A stretch of 64,000 nt of DNA, taken from the NCBI RefSeq assembly GCF_014805625.2, contig NW_023998415.1:34657895-34721894 (forward strand), written 5' to 3'. Each line of letters begins with the position of its first letter. The stretch's first letter is position 1. This DNA is from Glossina fuscipes (lineage: Eukaryota; Arthropoda; Insecta; Diptera; Glossinidae). A program made the translations under genes and the position numbers. Positions 59,667 to 64,000 of the stretch are shown one piece after another. The notes beneath the pieces were generated by a model. That model made no database searches and was not told where the DNA came from. It saw only the letters and a program-made list of their open reading frames with translations.

Positions 59667-59775
59667 CACGCTTAAATCAAAGCAAGATAATTTAGCCCAA
59701 GGAAAATCAGGAAAATCTTTTAAAAAATCTTATTCGCATGTTAAACACAAAAAACTTTGGGGTAGTCATCCGATA

Positions 59776-59910
59776 GAGAGAAAGAAGGTCTGATAAGCCT
59801 AGATCGGATTCCGAAGGTAATTCTGAATCAATCAATATAATAAGTGATGTAGGTCTCTTACGTGCTTTGTTCGTTTCACGTTAGTCCCCATCCACTTAAA
59901 TAGATAATAT
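59776..59910 (+). repeat. Degenerate dispersed repeat fragment
   Basis: GATCGGATTCCGAAGGTAAT, TCTGAATCAATCAATATAAT and a GTAGGTCTCTTACG tail follow the order of the copies at 1618 and 39340, with heavy decay. Confidence 0.4.
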
Positions 59911-59914
59911 ATGG

Positions 59915-61065
59915 GTGCAAAAATACATAACTAGGGTGGGGAAACAAGGACAAGGGGAAACGTTATAATCGATCATTACAGATCTTTGCCTAATATCATA
60001 ATTCACTCATTTTCGTCATACGACACCAAAAGTCATACCTCGCTGTAATGATTAACTGAAGAGAGCTAATAACCTCTGGGTGTTATAAACAATCACACAA
60101 CCGTAATATACTTTGCATTGGCACTACGGTGGTGCGTAAGGTATAAATTACTTTTAATTAAGTAGAAAGTCTATCAGTGAAATATTTATATATTTGATGA
60201 ATAGATTTTTTCTTCCTGCATTTAAAGCTTGTGTGAGAAAAGTGGGAAAGTAATGAAAGTGTAGGCGAAAAAAACAATCTAGAGTTAACCAAGCAGTGCA
60301 TCATACTATTAAGCTTTTAAAAAAATGTTCATCTTATCATAGCTTTGTGCGAAATTTCAATTCAATCAAATGATTTTAAATAACTTATATGATCCGTGAC
60401 ACTCCCGTGTATAACTAATTTCCTTAAAAATTGTTGATTGATTTCATTATCAGTTCATCTCTTTATGCACGCAAAGAGCTATTTTGCATCTATTCAGAGC
60501 ATTTTTTCAAACCGAATAACAGTTCAGCTTTATTATATATATATATATATATATTATAATATATATATGGAGAAATGGACAAATCCTTAAATTACTAAAT
60601 CAGCACATTAAGGTCGGCTATGAGGATGCCCTATCGTAATAATATACCAAAAATTACACGGTGTTTTTATGCAAAGGCATGCATTTCATGAGAGGCCGCA
60701 CAATATTGAAGAATGCCCGAAACATCACAGAATGTGAGCAAACTTCATGTACTTCTCAAAAATTTTATTACCTTCCCGTCTCCACTAGAAATTCGAATTC
60801 GCCTTCATGTAAGGTGTTGCTTTTCACTATAACTCCGAGTTACTAAGGTTAGGGTCTAAAAAATAAATTTATGCGATTCAAATTCGCTGCAGTTTTTGGC
60901 ATATGAGGGCTTAGACTTTCTGAGAATCGTGATATGCATACCTACCTGGTTCCAATTCGGTAAAGTTAACATTGAGTTTTCGTAGCAACACGAGAAGAGT
61001 TTCAAATAATTGGCCCGAATTTAGTAAGTTGAAGTGCTGTTACTCAACAAGTTTTGTCGAAAAGT
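59915..61065. other. Non-coding stretch
   Basis: No supported gene; short (TA)n arrays near 60533-60568. Confidence 0.45.
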
Positions 61066-61070
61066 TTTAA

Positions 61071-61255
61071 AGCAATCCAGAAATTGCGATCTGTGTAGAT
61101 TGAGCACAAAACTTATATGGATAGATAACAGACGAGCAGACTGATAGATGGACAGGCAAATCCAGATCGGTGTACTAATAGATGGATCTACCTTAAGCCC
61201 TTCTGAGTATTGCATACGTCCGCACAAGATTAACCGAACCCTGCACCACAAGTGT
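61071..61255 (+). repeat. Degenerate dispersed repeat copy
   Basis: AGATGGACAGGCAAATCCAG leads to GATGGATCTACCTTAAGCCC, TTCTGAGTATTGCATACGTC, CGCACAAG and an AACCCTGCACC end. It matches the tail family at 250, 1618 and 39340. Confidence 0.55.
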
Positions 61256-61739
61256 TATACGGCATAAAGATAAACATACCATAATACTTATATTCTCATA
61301 CATAACATATATTAAAGGAACTACAACGACCTGCGATCAGTCGTGGTGTACTGGAACTATTTTTGAAAAGAGATTTGAAATTTATTTGAATTGGCTTTGA
61401 GTGAAAACTACGAAATATTTCTACTCACTCGAGGGGGTTTATCAAATTTGATTTGTTTTTTCATTTTACTTTGAATTAACATCAAACACCAAAATATATT
61501 TGTAAAGTTGCTGTTACTCAAGATGCCCAAGTTAAGCCTGTTTTTAGTATGAATCCTATCACGAATCGCGTCAAAAGTTCACAGTCAGAATAGGATACTG
61601 TATCTTGATCGGGAAGGAACCAATCGACCCAAAATTTAGGACACAGGAACTGTGAGGAACTGTGCATTTACTTTAACAGCCGTAATGCAGTAACGCAGTT
61701 TATTATTTTCTTTACGAGCTATGAACTGAACGAAAGCTT

Positions 61740-61885
61740 ATGTAGAACCGTAATGTCGGTGCTATGTTTGTTGCAAACATTCTCCTGATCGCAAAACGAT
61801 TGGGGATTCTTGCATACTAAATTGGTGGCAAAAATGCGCCAGCCACGTCCATCCAATATTTCAGAGTACGAAAATGTAGTTTTCA
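61740..61885 (+). repeat. Dispersed repeat (GATCAGTATCAAATT type), 3' part, copy 3
   Basis: GCCAGCCACGTCCATCCAAT then ATTTCAGAGTACGAAAATG matches the 3' block of copies 1 and 2, with a preceding TTGTTGCAAACATTCTC segment. Confidence 0.45.
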
Positions 61886-61889
61886 TCGT

Positions 61890-62475
61890 TGTTTTTATTT
61901 AGCCATTTTGAGGATACAGACGGTGGGATATGAAAGCATAAAAGATTAAATGAAATTTTTCCGATTTTCGTACTTAGTTTGGGAATAAGCGGATAAGCAA
62001 AAGATGGCAATAAGTTTGTTACGCTTGACGAGGTCTTGGGCTCGCAATGACGGAGAGTATCAAACAATTGGAAAACAAGCAGGCAGAGAGATATGGACGA
62101 AACCCAGTTCACTATCCATTCCGGTCAAGTGTATTCGACTACGATCGGAAAGTGGATTTCGCTTACTAAGCAATTTCCTTCATTCCGAAAATAGCGTATT
62201 ACGCAAATGTCATTTGAACGAACACCATCAATTTTAATAGGTGAGCTTCATGGAACTGATTATTGTAAAATTAAACATAAATCGTTACGTAATCGCTCTC
62301 AGATTTTCAAATTCGAAAAGTTACTCTAAAGCTGTCGTTTCGAAAAATATACTTTTTTTAGATGAGACCAAACTAATGTATAACATCCCACTATAACGCT
62401 ACGACAATATAAACTGCTCTTCGATGGGAATGAGATCGAAAAATTTAATGAAAAAAAGTCTTAGTACTTTTCGAT
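61890..62475. other. Non-coding stretch
   Basis: Open frames on both strands (62004-62237 +, 61861-62112 -) overlap and match no family. Confidence 0.4.
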
Positions 62476-62477
62476 TG

Positions 62478-62590
62478 CAGTCGTAGTTAGTGTGCCTTTC
62501 AGCAAGATACGATGTTATGCGCTCAGTATAGCTGCGGCCAAAGTGAACTCTACGATGCCCAAGATCTGCACCTGCGAACACTCATTTGGT
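62478..62590 (+). repeat. SINE-like repeat family 2, copy 3
   Basis: GATGTTATGCGCTCAGTATA then GCTGCGGCCAAAGTGAACTC and TACGATGCCCAAGATCTG corresponds to 11297-11375 of copy 1. The A-box end is more decayed here. Confidence 0.45.
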
Positions 62591-62594
62591 AGTC

Positions 62595-63613
62595 ACGATT
62601 TTTACGCCTACTCGCCTACTCGCCTACTCCTACTGACAGAACTCAGATTAGAAATATAAAATGTCTTGTAATGGCAGAGAAATCGGAAATGATTTGCTCA
62701 CACGGATATGTTGTAATATTGGGAAAGCAGGCGGAAACTTTAATCTACTTTCCATGGGCCTGCAGACACTCCTATTGCTAGAAACAGAAAGAAAAAGAAG
62801 AAGAAAAAATTAAAATAAATAATAAAAACTTTGCACTTTCTCTAGAATTGCTTGCCCATAGGACATTAGGCTTATAGGGTGACTAGAACTTTTTGAAAAT
62901 TTTTACACCAAAAGGTCGGCATTCCTTGACATTGCTTTACATATATACATTCGATGATATTTCGCATTTAAATGTCTATATCTTATCTCATTCATCATAA
63001 AATATATGTAAATAGTAATTTCTAAGTAATACATCATTGGACTTTGACCCTTTTCGTAACAGAGACGATGGAATTTTAAATTAAACCAATCAATGTCAAA
63101 CACAATCATCGAAAATCATATTTGTGTTAGGATTTGCTCCTAAGGCCCTCTAAATGCTTGTACTTACTTGTCTATACCTATGTGAAAGGTTTCGAAGTAA
63201 GTTATTCAATGCAATTCATACGAGGTCTTCGATGGTAAGGTTTTATTAAAATTCATATTAAATTTTCTTGCCTTGTCTTGCATTCATTTAAAAATATTAA
63301 CGCATTAAAAAGTTTTTTTCTTTTTGACTTTTTAGAAAGCCGTTCGTAAAGCTTCTTCCATTGTAATTGGGTTATATACGTTTTCACTTATGTCGCCGTG
63401 TGTCATTCGCTTAACGCTTAGCAATTATACAAATCAGACATAATTCAAATTCAACTCTACAATAAAAGCCATATTACTCTTAAATGTTTATTTTATGTAT
63501 GTGTGTGTGTGTTTGTTAATATTTTTGCATACGTGTTAATATTAATAGGCGTTGTGGTTAATACAATACATAGAACAGACGCATATTTCGTTTATATAAA
63601 TATATACATAGGC

Positions 63614-63656
<43 letters not shown>

Positions 63657-64000
63657 TTCGTGTAAACGTTTATAACCGCTTTCACTTCTTGGCTGGCTTG
63701 TTAACCAATACTTCGCATACACATACAAATAGCTATGTTTGTATGTAAATATTAAACAAAAAATCCGACACAATCAGTGTCAGTTGTGTTAAGTGAATAT
63801 TCAAGTAATTGTTGATATGACTAACTGCACACAGTAAGTGCACTTGTTGTGGCAGTAGTAACTGCAGAAGCAACACAGAACGAGAAAATCAAATGTAAAC
63901 AAAGCACAAGTGAACCACACAATACACTTTTTTCTTTTTTTTTTTTCTCTCTTTTTTCTATTTTCTGTTTATTTGTATGTTTGTGTTTGTGTATGTATGT
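62595..64000. other. Non-coding stretch to window end
   Basis: No supported gene. A tandem CGCCTACT repeat lies near 62609-62628 and (TA)n at 63615-63653. The last 250 bp (63770-63930) contain TCAGTG and TCAGTT words and look 5' UTR-like, but there is no DPE or TATA at the right spacing. Confidence 0.4.
63615..63653. repeat. (TA)n microsatellite
   Basis: About 19 TA units. Confidence 0.9.

Noticed and set aside
63774..63860. Promoter at the right end (TCAGTG/TCAGTT)
   Set aside because: Neither TATA nor DPE occurs at the expected spacing; initiator words alone are too common.

Overview
This window looks like nuclear DNA of a higher (cyclorrhaphan) fly, possibly a tephritid-like species. The placement rests on style: AT-rich DNA full of (TA)n, (GA)n and homopolymer tracts, short GT-AG exons split by introns, CAA/CAG polyglutamine coding, fly-type core promoter motifs, and several decayed mariner transposons. 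I see no bacterial operons, CRISPR array, rRNA, functional tRNA or viral genome.

One protein-coding gene can be reconstructed with good support, on the + strand from 5586 to 13851 in six exons: 5586-5968, 6175-6565, 7772-7939, 9939-10082, 12382-12419 and 13290-13851. All junctions are GT-AG and all codon phases agree. The 1686-nt CDS encodes 561 residues, four of them hidden by a 10-N gap. I assign it to the CCSER (FAM190, coiled-coil serine-rich) family from its Ser/Thr-rich N-terminus, a conserved QDV...LLRLRRILQE helix, a short coiled coil and a TQTE motif. Its introns hold a mariner fossil, a SINE-like repeat and (TA)n arrays. A 3' UTR with several AATAAA signals follows.

Layout: 1-5585 is non-coding, with a mariner fossil (700-1420, minus strand), dispersed repeats, a TATA/initiator site with a possible micro-exon (2931-2981), and a tRNA-derived SINE (3351-3434). 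5586-14620 is the CCSER-like gene. 14.6-28.4 kb is mostly non-coding, with an orphan exon pair near 16.6-17.1 kb, a mariner fossil at 19.8-20.65 kb, a long (GA)n tract and an unexplained open segment near 26.5 kb. 28.5-30.6 kb has an unusual layout: three same-orientation arrays of degenerate short repeats, two of them bracketing a G+C-richer block. 30.6-64 kb is non-coding DNA with microsatellites, degenerate dispersed repeats, a mariner fossil at 44.34-44.83 kb (minus), a second SINE copy (46.05 kb, minus), a candidate Inr+DPE promoter at 47.4 kb, a candidate TATA/Inr promoter at 59.63 kb and a second assembly gap at 41081-41090.

I found no gene cluster or defence-like system. The less ordinary signals are the composite arrays at 28.5-30.6 kb, two small SINE-like families recognised from internal comparison, fragments of at least three kinds of mariner, and three candidate promoters without an attached gene. 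All calls come from reading the sequence and recalled family motifs; no alignment was run.
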